Below, piece after piece: positions 45,352 to 54,579 of a stretch of 64,000 nucleotides of DNA. The stretch comes from an uncultured Parabacteroides sp. GTDB taxonomy: Bacteria; Bacteroidota; Bacteroidia; Bacteroidales; Tannerellaceae. The DNA lies in the NCBI GenBank assembly GCA_944325335.1, contig CALUZR010000011.1:1-64000 (forward strand). The letters are read 5' to 3'. The position numbers were made by a program, and so were the translations under genes. The first letter of the stretch is position 1, and each line of letters starts with the position of its first letter. The notes beneath the pieces are model-generated. The model was not told where the DNA came from. It did not search any database and saw only the letters and a list, made by a program, of their open reading frames with translations.

Positions 45352-47691
45352 ATGAAAAAGGAACACATAGACCAAAAGGGAGTGGGCGCATTTGCTTCTC
45401 GTGTTTTACTCACATTGTTTTTAACGTGTATGATATCTCCGCTATGCGCGCAACTGAGCATTAAGGGGAAAGTGGAAAATGTACAGCAGGAGCCTGTTGA
45501 AAACATCCATCTTTTATTATATAATGTACGCGATACGGTGCATGCCGTGCAGACGGCGTTGAGCGACGCGAAGGGACGGTTTGCGTTAAAAGGTTTGCAG
45601 GAAGGCGATTACCGGTTGGTTGCGTCCGGCGTGCCGTATCGTACGAATGAGATTGTGATACAAGATTTGCGGGAGGATATTTCGTCGCTCACCGTCATCT
45701 TGGAAGAGCAGGTGGAGACGTTGGGCGAGGTCACGGTGACGGCTAATTCAGTGGTCCGCCAGTTCGACCGGCAAATCATTTTCCCGAACGAGGCAACCCG
45801 AAAGCAATCGACCAACGGCATCGACTTGATTGATAACCTGGACTTGGACAAAGTCTATGTAGACAAAGCGAGCCAGGCGATCCAGAGCGCCCGGGGCGGG
45901 AAGGTGATGCTGCGCGTCAACGGCGCGCCGGCCGATCCGTCGGACATCCTGTCTGTCGACCCGAAGCGGGTGACGCGCGTGGAATACCACGACCGCCCTT
46001 CGATGCGCTACGGCGAGGTGGATGCGGTGGTGGATTTGTACGTGAAGCGCTGGGAAACGGGCGGCCGCGTCAATACTTACTTACGAAACGGGCTGGACGT
46101 GGCCAACGGAACGGGGCGCGGAGATATCCGTCTGAATCATAAGAAATCCGAGTTCGCCATTGCCGGTTTTTATTCCTATTTGAAGCAAAACGATTGCTAT
46201 GCGACGGAGCGGGAAAATTACCTGTTCGAGGATGGTTCGCAGCTTGCGCGGTACAAAGAGGGATTGCCCTATACGCAGCGGGAGCGGATGTACACGGCCA
46301 AAGCGAGTTACAGTTATTATGATCCGGGCGATATCCTGTTTTCCGCGAATGTGTATTACGAACTGTTTGATACGCCCAACAGCTTGTCGTCGAGCCGGAT
46401 TTATACAGACAATAAGTTTTCGTCGTGGATGAACGATTCGTCGACCTATCGCGAGCAGCGTCCTTCGTTCGAGCTTTATTTCCAAAAGGATATGAAGCAT
46501 AAGCAATTCATTGCGTTCGACGTGGTGGGCACGTATATGGATGTTTCGTCGGTGGACTTTTACCGCGAGACGGAGGCGGACACGAATATTTTCGACGAAA
46601 CGTTGACGCGCATCAGTGGAAACAAGTATTCCATCATCGCGGAAGGCATTTATGAGAAACGTTTTGAGGCCGGAAAGCTGAGCGCCGGGGCGAAGGAGAT
46701 CGCCAGTTTCGCGGATAATACGTACGGCGGCACGTTCGATTATTTGAACAAGATGAACCAGTACGTAACAAGCGCATACGCGGAATGGTCCGGCTACAAG
46801 CAGAAATTCTCGTACGGATTGGGCTTAGGAGGCGTATTGTACCGTACGTCTTACGAGTCGGAGAAGGAAACGAAAGCGTACGTGAACCCGAAATTGAGAT
46901 TGGGGTATGATTTCTCCCGTGCTGTCAATCTGTATTATACGTTCGACATCCGTGTGGAGACGCCTTCGCTGGGAAACTTGAACGACGTGCAGGTCGCTGA
47001 GGATACTTATCATGTCCTGAAGGGGAACCCGGAATTGAAATCGGTCGTAAGCTATAATAATGGATTGAGTCTTTATGTGCGGAAAGGCAGTTTCCGTTCG
47101 TCGCTGGATGCGAATTACAACTACGCGGTCCATCCGATATTAAACCATACCTATGTGGACGGGCATCAGTTCATTACGCAAATACAAAATGAAAAAAACA
47201 GCCATAGTTTCAGTCTGGGCGGATTCTTGCGTTGGGATGTTTGGCGATATTTGAATGTCTATGGACGCTTCGATTACAATTACAAAAAGAATGCGGCGTA
47301 CGATTACGTCCATTCCTTGCACAGCTGGATGTTCGACGCGGGCGTGGAAGGCTCGTACCGGAACTTTACCTTAGATGTGAACTTCCATAAAGACAGGGAT
47401 TATCTAAGTTCGGAAAGCAAGACTTATGCCAAGACGGCGATGAACTTGACGCTGGATTACCGGTGGAAAAACCTGCGCGTAGGCGCCAGTTACCATCAAG
47501 ACTTCCGGGATTGCATGAAGCGGACGGTGAACCTGAACCAGTATACTTTCCGCGACACGCGCCATTATACGCCAGACTTCAAGAATTTCTTTACTGTCCA
47601 TCTCGCTTGGGCGTTCGACTTCGGCCGCGTGGGCGAAGAGATCTTCACCAACCTGTCGAACAAAGACGAGACGGAAGGGGTTTTGAGATAA
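45352..47691 (+). CDS. Outer-membrane beta-barrel protein, TonB-receptor-like
   Basis: A 779-residue protein. Signal peptide (VLLTLFLTCMISPLCAQ), then a carboxypeptidase-regulatory-like Ig domain (about 35-125, LSIKGKVENVQQEPVENIHL), a reduced plug-like region (GGKVMLRVNGAPADPSDILS, then RVEYHDRPSMRYGEVDAVVD) and a long beta-barrel. This matches the Bacteroidetes 'outer membrane beta-barrel family' related to TonB-dependent receptors, with no SusD. It is divergent from the receptor gene at 42365 and shares the array E upstream region. The ligand is unknown. The terminal strand is not the classical aromatic end, because the protein continues with a polar tail. Confidence 0.82.
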   Translation: MKKEHIDQKGVGAFASRVLLTLFLTCMISPLCAQLSIKGKVENVQQEPVENIHLLLYNVRDTVHAVQTALSDAKGRFALKGLQEGDYRLVASGVPYRTNEIVIQDLREDISSLTVILEEQVETLGEVTVTANSVVRQFDRQIIFPNEATRKQSTNGIDLIDNLDLDKVYVDKASQAIQSARGGKVMLRVNGAPADPSDILSVDPKRVTRVEYHDRPSMRYGEVDAVVDLYVKRWETGGRVNTYLRNGLDVANGTGRGDIRLNHKKSEFAIAGFYSYLKQNDCYATERENYLFEDGSQLARYKEGLPYTQRERMYTAKASYSYYDPGDILFSANVYYELFDTPNSLSSSRIYTDNKFSSWMNDSSTYREQRPSFELYFQKDMKHKQFIAFDVVGTYMDVSSVDFYRETEADTNIFDETLTRISGNKYSIIAEGIYEKRFEAGKLSAGAKEIASFADNTYGGTFDYLNKMNQYVTSAYAEWSGYKQKFSYGLGLGGVLYRTSYESEKETKAYVNPKLRLGYDFSRAVNLYYTFDIRVETPSLGNLNDVQVAEDTYHVLKGNPELKSVVSYNNGLSLYVRKGSFRSSLDANYNYAVHPILNHTYVDGHQFITQIQNEKNSHSFSLGGFLRWDVWRYLNVYGRFDYNYKKNAAYDYVHSLHSWMFDAGVEGSYRNFTLDVNFHKDRDYLSSESKTYAKTAMNLTLDYRWKNLRVGASYHQDFRDCMKRTVNLNQYTFRDTRHYTPDFKNFFTVHLAWAFDFGRVGEEIFTNLSNKDETEGVLR

Positions 47692-47714
47692 CAAGACAAC
47701 CGTTATCCTAACTT

Positions 47715-48185
47715 TTACTTCAGCAATCCGGTCAAGAGCTGAAGGGCGGCTTGGGTAGCAGCGGCGATGTTTCCGGCGCGGTCGTGCGGGAAATGGAAAC
47801 AGCGGGAGATGACTCGTTCCCGATAAGCGGCTGCGATCCAAACCGTCCCAACCGGTTTGCCCGGTACGGCACCGCCCGGACCCGCGATGCCTGAGGTTGC
47901 CACCGCGCAGTCGCAACCCAAGACGCGCATCGCCCCTGTCGCCATCTGCTCGACTACCGGTTGACTGACGGCCCCATGTGCCTGCAAATCCTTTTCCGAT
48001 ACACCGAGGACGTGGTGTTTTACTTCGTTGCAATACGATACGATGCCCCCTTTGAAATAGGCGGAGCTGCCTGCCTGGAGGGTGATTTCGTGGGCGATGT
48101 TTCCGCCCGTACAGCTTTCGGCCGTGCCCAATGTCAATTGTTTCGCTTGGAGCAGGGCCACTAATTCATTCAGAGTTGGATTCAT
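47715..48185 (-). CDS. CinA C-terminal domain protein (nicotinamide-nucleotide amidohydrolase)
   Basis: A 156-residue protein consisting only of the CinA C-terminal PncC domain: TLGTAESCTGGNIAHEIT, KGGIVSYCNEVK and ATSGIAGPGGAVPGKPVGTVW. It deamidates NMN to NaMN in NAD recycling. The ATG at 48185 is preferred over 48206 because the conserved sequence starts there. It is transcribed leftward downstream of tsaD with an inverted-repeat element in between. The window also encodes PncB, another NAD-salvage enzyme, but far away. Confidence 0.9.
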   Translation of the reverse strand: MNPTLNELVALLQAKQLTLGTAESCTGGNIAHEITLQAGSSAYFKGGIVSYCNEVKHHVLGVSEKDLQAHGAVSQPVVEQMATGAMRVLGCDCAVATSGIAGPGGAVPGKPVGTVWIAAAYRERVISRCFHFPHDRAGNIAAATQAALQLLTGLLK

Positions 48186-48201
48186 TGTATGGATAATAAT
48201 T

Positions 48202-48293
48202 GGCACACAGATAACACAGATTAAACGGATTTACACAGATTTTTAAATCAAGATAATCTGCGGTCATCTGTCTGATCTGTGTTATCTGTGTGC
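48202..48293. repeat. ACAGAT inverted-repeat element, copy A6
   Basis: A short copy with arms starting GGCACACAGATAACACAG (48202) and ending at 48293. The arms are imperfect and mix CACAG and CGCAG positions. It lies between tsaD and the cinA-like gene and could terminate tsaD transcription. Confidence 0.8.
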
Positions 48294-48304
48294 TGTTGTT
48301 AGGA

Positions 48305-49324
48305 TTAAATCTGAACACGTGAGAAAGGTGCGGCATCCATCGGGCAGAACTCTTTGTCCTTATATTTATAATAACCCGTGATGGCGACCATCGCCGCGTT
48401 GTCTGTCGTGAACGAGAACTTCGGGATATGTACTTTCCAACCATAGCGGTGAGCGTGATCGAGGAACGCGTCGCGCAAGCCAGAATTGGCGGAGACGCCG
48501 CCCGCGACGGCTACCTCGTTGATGTGCAAATCCTTGGCCGCTTTACGGAGTTTATTCATCAGGATGTCGATCACCGTGGCTTGGAGCGAGGCGCAGAGGT
48601 CTGCTTTGTGCTTCTCGATGAAGTCCGGATCCTCTTTCAACGCATCGCGCAAGGTATAGAGGAACGAGGTTTTCAATCCACTGAAACTATAATCGTATCC
48701 CGCGATATGCGGTTTACTGAAGCTGAACGCCTTGGGGTTTCCTTCGTTGGCGAGACGGTTCACGACGGGTCCGCCCGGATAACCCAATCCCATGACCTTC
48801 GCGCATTTGTCAAACGCTTCACCGGCGGCGTCGTCGATGGTCTGCCCAATGACCTCCATCTCGTTGTACGCTTTAACGCGGATGATTTGGGAATTTCCCC
48901 CCGACACCAAGAGGCAAAGGAAAGGAAACGAGGGCGCATGGTCATCGTCCGGACTTTCTTTAATGAAATGAGCCAAGACATGCGCCTGCAAGTGGTTCAC
49001 TTCAATCATCGGGATGCCCAGCGCGGCGGCGAATCCTTTGGCAAAGGAAGTGCCCACCAGCAATGATCCCATCAATCCGGGTCCACGTGTAAACGCGATT
49101 GCGTCCAATTCCGTTTTATCGATACCCGCCCGTTTGATAGCTTCCGAGACGACCGGGATGATGTTCTGTTGATGTGCCCGCGAAGCCAGTTCCGGCACCA
49201 CGCCTCCGTACGCTTCATGTACGGCTTGGCTGGCGATGACGTTGGAGAGCATGACGCCGTCGCGAACGACCGAAGCCGACGTGTCATCGCATGAAGATTC
49301 GATTCCTAAGATGGTTATGCTCAT
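48305..49324 (-). CDS. tsaD: tRNA N6-adenosine threonylcarbamoyltransferase TsaD
   Basis: A 339-residue member of the Kae1/TsaD ASKHA family that transfers threonylcarbamoyl to A37 of ANN-decoding tRNAs, with TsaB and TsaE. Motifs: ILGIESSCDDTSASVV, metal-binding HLQAHVLAHF (HxxxH), LVSGGNSQIIRV, IDDAAGEAFDKCAKV and AVAGGVSANSGLR. The ATG at 49324 is chosen because the conserved N-terminus begins there; a longer frame to 49357 adds a non-conserved tail. It is divergent from the tamB-like gene. Confidence 0.95.
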   Translation of the reverse strand: MSITILGIESSCDDTSASVVRDGVMLSNVIASQAVHEAYGGVVPELASRAHQQNIIPVVSEAIKRAGIDKTELDAIAFTRGPGLMGSLLVGTSFAKGFAAALGIPMIEVNHLQAHVLAHFIKESPDDDHAPSFPFLCLLVSGGNSQIIRVKAYNEMEVIGQTIDDAAGEAFDKCAKVMGLGYPGGPVVNRLANEGNPKAFSFSKPHIAGYDYSFSGLKTSFLYTLRDALKEDPDFIEKHKADLCASLQATVIDILMNKLRKAAKDLHINEVAVAGGVSANSGLRDAFLDHAHRYGWKVHIPKFSFTTDNAAMVAITGYYKYKDKEFCPMDAAPFSRVQI

Positions 49325-49332
49325 AATTTCTC

Positions 49333-49340
49333 TATTTTTG
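49333..49340 (+). promoter_or_regulatory. -7 box for the TamB-like gene
   Basis: TATTTTTG, exact TAnnTTTG. A second TATTTTTG lies at 49386-49393, overlapping the proposed TTG start. The upstream box would give a leader of about 45 nt and so permits the 49391 start. Confidence 0.45.
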
Positions 49341-49390
49341 TCTGCAAATTTCTGCAAAATAACGAAATCTCTCGCGATATTGTTTTATTT

Positions 49391-52300
49391 TTGTGGATAA
49401 TTTTAAGAGGCAAAACTATCAAAGGACTGAAATACATAGTAATTATTCTATTGTCGCTGGTTTGGATTTTGTATGCCCTTCCAGGAATGCTGGTGAATAT
49501 TCCGTTTGTGCAAGAGAAGATCGCAGAAACGGCCACAGAGGTATTGCAGGAAAAGCTGGGCGTCCCGGTGCGGATTGGCAACGTGGATATCGAATGGTTC
49601 AACCGGTTGGTCATTGAGGAACTGTATTTGGAAGACCAGGAAGGGAAGGTGCTTTTCCGGGCGAACCACCTGGCGGCAGGGATGGACGTGCTTCCGTTGT
49701 TGGAGGGACGCTTGGTGTTCAATACCGTCCGTTTGTTCGGTCCCGAAGTCTACTTGAGCAAGCAAAGCGCCACATCGCCTTTGAACCTCCAATTCGTGAT
49801 AGATGCCTTCGCCCGCAAGGATACGACGCCCAAGCCTAAGCCTAAAATTGACCTGCGGTTCAATACAATATTGATTCGGCAGGGACATTTCCGGTACGAC
49901 GTAGAGGATGTCCCGCGAACGCCGGGCAAGTTCAACGCCAAGCATGTGGATATTCATAATCTAAGTGCGAAGATATCGCTCCGCGCGTTGCGGAACGATA
50001 GCATCAATGCCCAAGTCAAGAAGATGAGTTTAGACGAAAGTGCCGGCTTCTCGTTGGAGAAACTTTCGTTTTCGGTCGTGGGCAATCGGGACAGTATCCA
50101 TTTGCAAGGCTTTGAAATCCATTTGCCACAAACCAGCTTGCGTATTCCGGAAGCAAAAGTAGATTTAAGCCACGTCGATACGGTAGATGCTTCGTTGGTC
50201 GACAAAGCGCCTTTGGCGTTGAAGATTGCACCTTCGCGTGTCTGCTTGAAGGATATTTCCGCTTTTGTGCCTGCTTTCCGTAATTTCACTGACTCCATTG
50301 AATTATCTGCCCGGGCGGACGGGTTGGTCAACCACATCAACATAGAGAACCTGACCCTGAAGTATGGAAAGAAAATGTTGCTGGTGGGACGGATGGATTT
50401 GCGGGGCATCACGCGTCCACAAGACGCCTTTATCATGGGACAGGTAAACAAGATGTATATCACAACGGTCGGGTTGAACGACTTGCTGAACAACTTCAGC
50501 AAAGACCGTGTCGTGCTTCCGTCGGCGTTGGTAAAATTGGGCACCATCAACTTTACGGGTGAAATCTCCGGTTTCTTCAACCACCTGATTGCCTACGGGA
50601 AACTATCGACCGCCATCGGCTCCGTACAGACGGATTTGGTTTTCGGGCATGATAAAAAAAATCACATCGCTGCTTTCCTAAAAGGACGGGTGCGAACGGA
50701 AGAGCTGAGTGTGGTGGATTTGCTAAAAGACAATAATCCTTTGGGAAAAGCAAAATGCCGCATTGAAATTGATGCCAGCCGCCCGGAAGGAGGACATTTT
50801 GCAGGAAAGATACAAGCTAACGTACAGCGTTTCGATTTCAAAGGATATACTTATCGGGATATTCGGCTGGACGGGAATTTCCGCCGGAACGCATTTGACG
50901 GACGTATCCAATTGAACGACCCGAACGGCACGCTCTCGGCCAATGGTATATTCGAAAACCAAGGGGCCGCATCGCGTTTTGATTTCCAAGCATCGGTAGC
51001 GCATTTCCGTCCGGACCGCCTGCATCTTTCCGAGAAATACGAAGAACCGGACATTTCCTTCTCGATGCAGGCCAATTTTACAGGAAACACGATTGACAAT
51101 GTAGCCGGAAATATCCAGGTGGATAGCTTGGATTTCCGCACGAAGCCGGACAGTTTCTTCCTGAAGAAGTTCCGGGTCGAGGCTTCGGGCCATGCGGCAG
51201 ACCGGAATCTGCAAATCACTTCCGACATCGTAAATGGTGAGATTAAAGGTGCTTATTCGTTTGCGACGTTGGTTCCCAGCCTACTAAAGACGTTCGAAAG
51301 CTATTTGCCTGCGTTGGTGCATGTGGCGCCTCCAAAGCGGGAGATAAAAGACAACAATTTCACGCTCCTGCTCACGGTCGAGAATACGGAAGCGATTTCC
51401 CAAACGTTGAAGCTTCCCTTTACGGTGTTGCATCCGGCACGCGTCACAGGTTCGTATGATAATCATTACAATAAGTTCCGCTTTGAGGCTTATTTGCCTT
51501 GGTTCCGGCTGGGGAAAGCAAATTTCGAAGGCGGCTATCTGACTTGTAACAATTTGCAAAACCAATTGGAATTGGAAATGAAAACAACGAATTTCAATTC
51601 CAAAGGTATGCAGAATCATTTGAGATTACAACTGAAAGCATACGACAATTGTGTACATACGGATGTACAATGGTCGAACAACAAGGAAAAGACTTTCCGG
51701 GCAGACCTTTCGGCCTCGACTTGCTTTGTGGAAGAACCGGTAGAGGATGAATCGCCCGTCTTGCGGACCGAGGTGACGTTGCACCAGACACCGGTTATCA
51801 TCAATGATTCTATCTGGCATATATTGCCTTCCAAACTATTGATACGAAAAGGGAAAGTGCATGTCGAGAACTTCGGTTTGGCTCACGACCAAGAGTATTT
51901 GCGTCTCAACGGCGTGGTGTCGAAGGAACCGACCGATACGCTGAAGATGAAGATGAACAATGTGGAACTGAAATATATCTTCGACATCCTGAACATCCCT
52001 GCCGTGCAATTCGCCGGAAAAGCCACGGGCGACTTCAATATCTGCGACCTGCAAGGTAGCCGAAAGATGGATACCGATTTGCAGGTACGCAATTTCTCGT
52101 TCAACCAAGTGGCATTGGGCGAGTTGAAGCTCTTCAGCGCGTGGGACGACGCCCAGAGTGGTATCCTCATGCGGGGAAATATTTATAAGAACGACACGAC
52201 ATGGACAAGCGTAGACGGCTATATCTATCCCGTCCGCACGCCGGAACGGATGCCAGGACTTTCGCTCCGTTTCGATGCCAACGACATCAACATCGCCTTC

Positions 52301-53941
52301 TTGCATCCGTTTATGGAGAAAATCGCGAAAGACGTGCGTGGGCACGGTTTTGGGAAAATCCACTTGTACGGACCGTTTAAGGAACTGACGGTCGAGGGCG
52401 ACGCTTATATCAAGGATGGTGGATTGGGCATTGATTTCCTCGACACCTATTACACCTTCTCGGATTCGGTACACATGGACCCGACGCGCATCTGGATCCG
52501 GGACCTGACGCTCTACGACAAATTCAAGAATGCGGGCAAAGTGAACCTGACGGTCAACCACAAACATTTCAAGAACTTCGATTATCATGTCGGTATCGAA
52601 GCAAACAACATGCTGATGTATGACGTCTCGGAGAAACACAATCCATTGATTTATGGCGTGGTGTATGGAAGCGGAACGGCAGCTATCCATGGGAACGGGC
52701 AGATCGTCAACCTTGACGTCAATATGCAAAGCCGCCCAAACACGCATGTATACCTGAACTTCATGGGTAATTCGCGGGCAGAGGACTATGATTTCATTAC
52801 TTTCGTCGACCGGAAGAAATTGCGCGAAGAAGCGGCCGAGAAGCAAGCCGCTGTGCGCGATTCGTTGGCCTATCAAATCTTGAACACGGAAGAAGAGGGT
52901 GCGGAGCTGCGCATGAACTTCCTCCTCGACATCACGCCCGACGCCAACTTCGAGCTCTTCATCGACCCGCAAGCAGGCGACCGCATCAAAGGTTATGGCA
53001 ACGGCAGTCTCCAAATCCAATGGGGCACGAAGAGCGATTTGCGCATGTATGGCAGTTATGGCATCCAAGAGGGGAACTACAATTTCAGTCTCCAGCAGTT
53101 GCTCCATAAAGATTTCAAGATACGGGACGGAAGCATCATCACCTTCAACGGCGACCCCTTCAACGCGATCCTGGACATCAACGCAATCTATAATCTGACC
53201 GCCAACCTGAGCGACCTCGACGAGAGCCTCGCATTGGAGAGTCCACGCACGAATGTTCCCGTGAACTGCGTCCTGAACCTCGACGGCATGTTGCGCCGCC
53301 CCGACATCACGTTTGACCTGGAACTCCCCGGCTCGAACGAGGAATTGGAACGCCAGATGAAGAGCTTCATCGATACAGACGACATGATGACGCGCCAGAT
53401 TGTCTACCTCTTGATATTGAACCGATTCTACACACCTGAATATACCGGCACGACCAACTCGAACGATTACTTCTCGGCAGCTGCATCGTCGGCGCTCTCC
53501 TCGCAACTCTCTACGTTGCTCAATTCGATTACCGACAAAGTGCAAATCGGGACGAATATCCGCGCCGGCGAAGATTGGGGAATCCGCGAGACAGAGGTCG
53601 AGATGCTCCTCTCCAGCCAGTTGCTCAACAACCGTTTGCTCTTCAACGGGAACTTTGGTTATAAGGACACGCCTTTGCAAAAGCAGGCATTCATCGGCGA
53701 GTTCGACCTTGAATACAAACTCACCCGCAACGGCGACATCCGCCTCAAAGCCTACAACCATGCCAACGACCTGTATCAATACCTCAAGCAATCGCTTACG
53801 ACGCAGGGTGTGGGCATCATGTTCAAGAAAGACTTCACGCGCTTCTCCGACCTTTTCCAACATCGCCGTCGTCCGCTGGTGTTGCCGCCTGATTCCCTTT
53901 CCGTACCTGCCTTGCCTGCGGATTCGCTCCAAAAGAAATAA
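49391..53941 (+). CDS. TamB-like translocation and assembly module protein
   Basis: A 1516-residue AsmA-superfamily protein. An N-terminal transmembrane helix (about 14-36, YIVIILLSLVWILYALPG) anchors a very long beta-rich periplasmic region. The C-terminal DUF490/TamB domain is recognisable (LLLDITPDANFELFIDPQAGD, GSLQIQWGTKSDLRMYGSYG, then DIHCDINAIYNLTANLSD-like repeats, and NRLLFNGNFGYKD). It bridges the inner and outer membranes and is linked to autotransporter assembly or phospholipid transport. No ATG exists at the N-terminus; TTG at 49391 is the best start, although it coincides with a possible -7 box. A GTG at 49393 opens a different frame and is rejected. Length is typical for Bacteroidetes. 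Confidence 0.88.
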   Translation: MWIILRGKTIKGLKYIVIILLSLVWILYALPGMLVNIPFVQEKIAETATEVLQEKLGVPVRIGNVDIEWFNRLVIEELYLEDQEGKVLFRANHLAAGMDVLPLLEGRLVFNTVRLFGPEVYLSKQSATSPLNLQFVIDAFARKDTTPKPKPKIDLRFNTILIRQGHFRYDVEDVPRTPGKFNAKHVDIHNLSAKISLRALRNDSINAQVKKMSLDESAGFSLEKLSFSVVGNRDSIHLQGFEIHLPQTSLRIPEAKVDLSHVDTVDASLVDKAPLALKIAPSRVCLKDISAFVPAFRNFTDSIELSARADGLVNHINIENLTLKYGKKMLLVGRMDLRGITRPQDAFIMGQVNKMYITTVGLNDLLNNFSKDRVVLPSALVKLGTINFTGEISGFFNHLIAYGKLSTAIGSVQTDLVFGHDKKNHIAAFLKGRVRTEELSVVDLLKDNNPLGKAKCRIEIDASRPEGGHFAGKIQANVQRFDFKGYTYRDIRLDGNFRRNAFDGRIQLNDPNGTLSANGIFENQGAASRFDFQASVAHFRPDRLHLSEKYEEPDISFSMQANFTGNTIDNVAGNIQVDSLDFRTKPDSFFLKKFRVEASGHAADRNLQITSDIVNGEIKGAYSFATLVPSLLKTFESYLPALVHVAPPKREIKDNNFTLLLTVENTEAISQTLKLPFTVLHPARVTGSYDNHYNKFRFEAYLPWFRLGKANFEGGYLTCNNLQNQLELEMKTTNFNSKGMQNHLRLQLKAYDNCVHTDVQWSNNKEKTFRADLSASTCFVEEPVEDESPVLRTEVTLHQTPVIINDSIWHILPSKLLIRKGKVHVENFGLAHDQEYLRLNGVVSKEPTDTLKMKMNNVELKYIFDILNIPAVQFAGKATGDFNICDLQGSRKMDTDLQVRNFSFNQVALGELKLFSAWDDAQSGILMRGNIYKNDTTWTSVDGYIYPVRTPERMPGLSLRFDANDINIAFLHPFMEKIAKDVRGHGFGKIHLYGPFKELTVEGDAYIKDGGLGIDFLDTYYTFSDSVHMDPTRIWIRDLTLYDKFKNAGKVNLTVNHKHFKNFDYHVGIEANNMLMYDVSEKHNPLIYGVVYGSGTAAIHGNGQIVNLDVNMQSRPNTHVYLNFMGNSRAEDYDFITFVDRKKLREEAAEKQAAVRDSLAYQILNTEEEGAELRMNFLLDITPDANFELFIDPQAGDRIKGYGNGSLQIQWGTKSDLRMYGSYGIQEGNYNFSLQQLLHKDFKIRDGSIITFNGDPFNAILDINAIYNLTANLSDLDESLALESPRTNVPVNCVLNLDGMLRRPDITFDLELPGSNEELERQMKSFIDTDDMMTRQIVYLLILNRFYTPEYTGTTNSNDYFSAAASSALSSQLSTLLNSITDKVQIGTNIRAGEDWGIRETEVEMLLSSQLLNNRLLFNGNFGYKDTPLQKQAFIGEFDLEYKLTRNGDIRLKAYNHANDLYQYLKQSLTTQGVGIMFKKDFTRFSDLFQHRRRPLVLPPDSLSVPALPADSLQKK

Positions 53942-53973
53942 TATGGGCGTCGGCCTATCTCAGGATTTGTCTT

Positions 53974-54450
53974 TCATCTGCCTAAATCGATTTTATATCC
54001 AAACGAAACACCCGTATGATGGGCACTGTTTGAAGTACAATCCAAGAAACCGAACGCATTGAAAGTAAAGTTTTTCCATTCCACTCCAATATCCATCGTG
54101 GGACCAGCATTCATCCCTACTCCTATCCCGCCATAAGCTCCTCCGCTTACCCGTACCTTCGTGACCGAAGAAAGAGGGAAATGAAACGAAGCATATACCG
54201 GGACATAAAGCTGAAAAGCCGCCTGCTCCCACTCGGCTATGCTGGAAAACAAAACGCCCGTCTGCCATGAAAACAAACGGCTCTGAGGCACATTGGCATA
54301 AGCCCCTGCATGTACACCCCAGCGGCTTCCTACCGAAAATCCAGAACGAAGCTCCACACTCGGCGATTTTTCACCCGCCTCCACCTGTCCGATAGACAAT
54401 AACATCGCAAATACCATTCCAAGGAATCGCATACTTAAAACCTTATTCAT
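53974..54450 (-). CDS. Small outer-membrane beta-barrel protein
   Basis: A 158-residue protein with a signal peptide (MRFLGMVFAMLLSIGQVEAG) and alternating hydrophobic strands (SVGSRWGVHAGAYANVPQ; FTFNAFGFLD; GVSFGYKIDLGR), consistent with an 8-stranded PorT/OmpW-like barrel. Function unknown. Its upstream flank is nearly identical to that of the barrel gene at 56920, suggesting common regulation. It runs tail-to-tail with the TamB-like gene, 32 nt apart. Confidence 0.7.
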   Translation of the reverse strand: MNKVLSMRFLGMVFAMLLSIGQVEAGEKSPSVELRSGFSVGSRWGVHAGAYANVPQSRLFSWQTGVLFSSIAEWEQAAFQLYVPVYASFHFPLSSVTKVRVSGGAYGGIGVGMNAGPTMDIGVEWKNFTFNAFGFLDCTSNSAHHTGVSFGYKIDLGR

Positions 54451-54466
54451 TTTTACTACTCTTTTA

Positions 54467-54512
54467 AATGCTTCTGCCTATAAGACACAAAACATAAGAA
54501 AACCCCTACTCC
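54467..54512 (-). promoter_or_regulatory. Conserved upstream motif shared by two barrel genes (copy 1)
   Basis: On the reverse strand it contains AGTAGGGGTTTTC, then TTTTGTGTCTTA, then GGCAGAAGCATTTAAA, ending 16 nt before the ATG at 54450. An almost identical block precedes the ATG at 57654. It does not contain a canonical TAnnTTTG box and may be a promoter of an alternative sigma factor or an operator. Confidence 0.6.
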
Positions 54513-54579
54513 GGCGGCGGACTTTTTTCTTTATTAGGCGAAAAAAGATATCCGCCTAATATTTCAATAACAAGAGGCG

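Noticed and set aside
49324..49357. Longer TsaD start at 49357
   Set aside because: The extra residues are outside the conserved family N-terminus, which begins SITILGIESSCDD at 49324.
51836..53932. Long reverse-strand reading frame (698 codons) inside the TamB-like gene
   Set aside because: It is antisense to a well-supported gene. The composition follows the complementary codon bias, and there are no recognisable motifs, signal peptide or start context.
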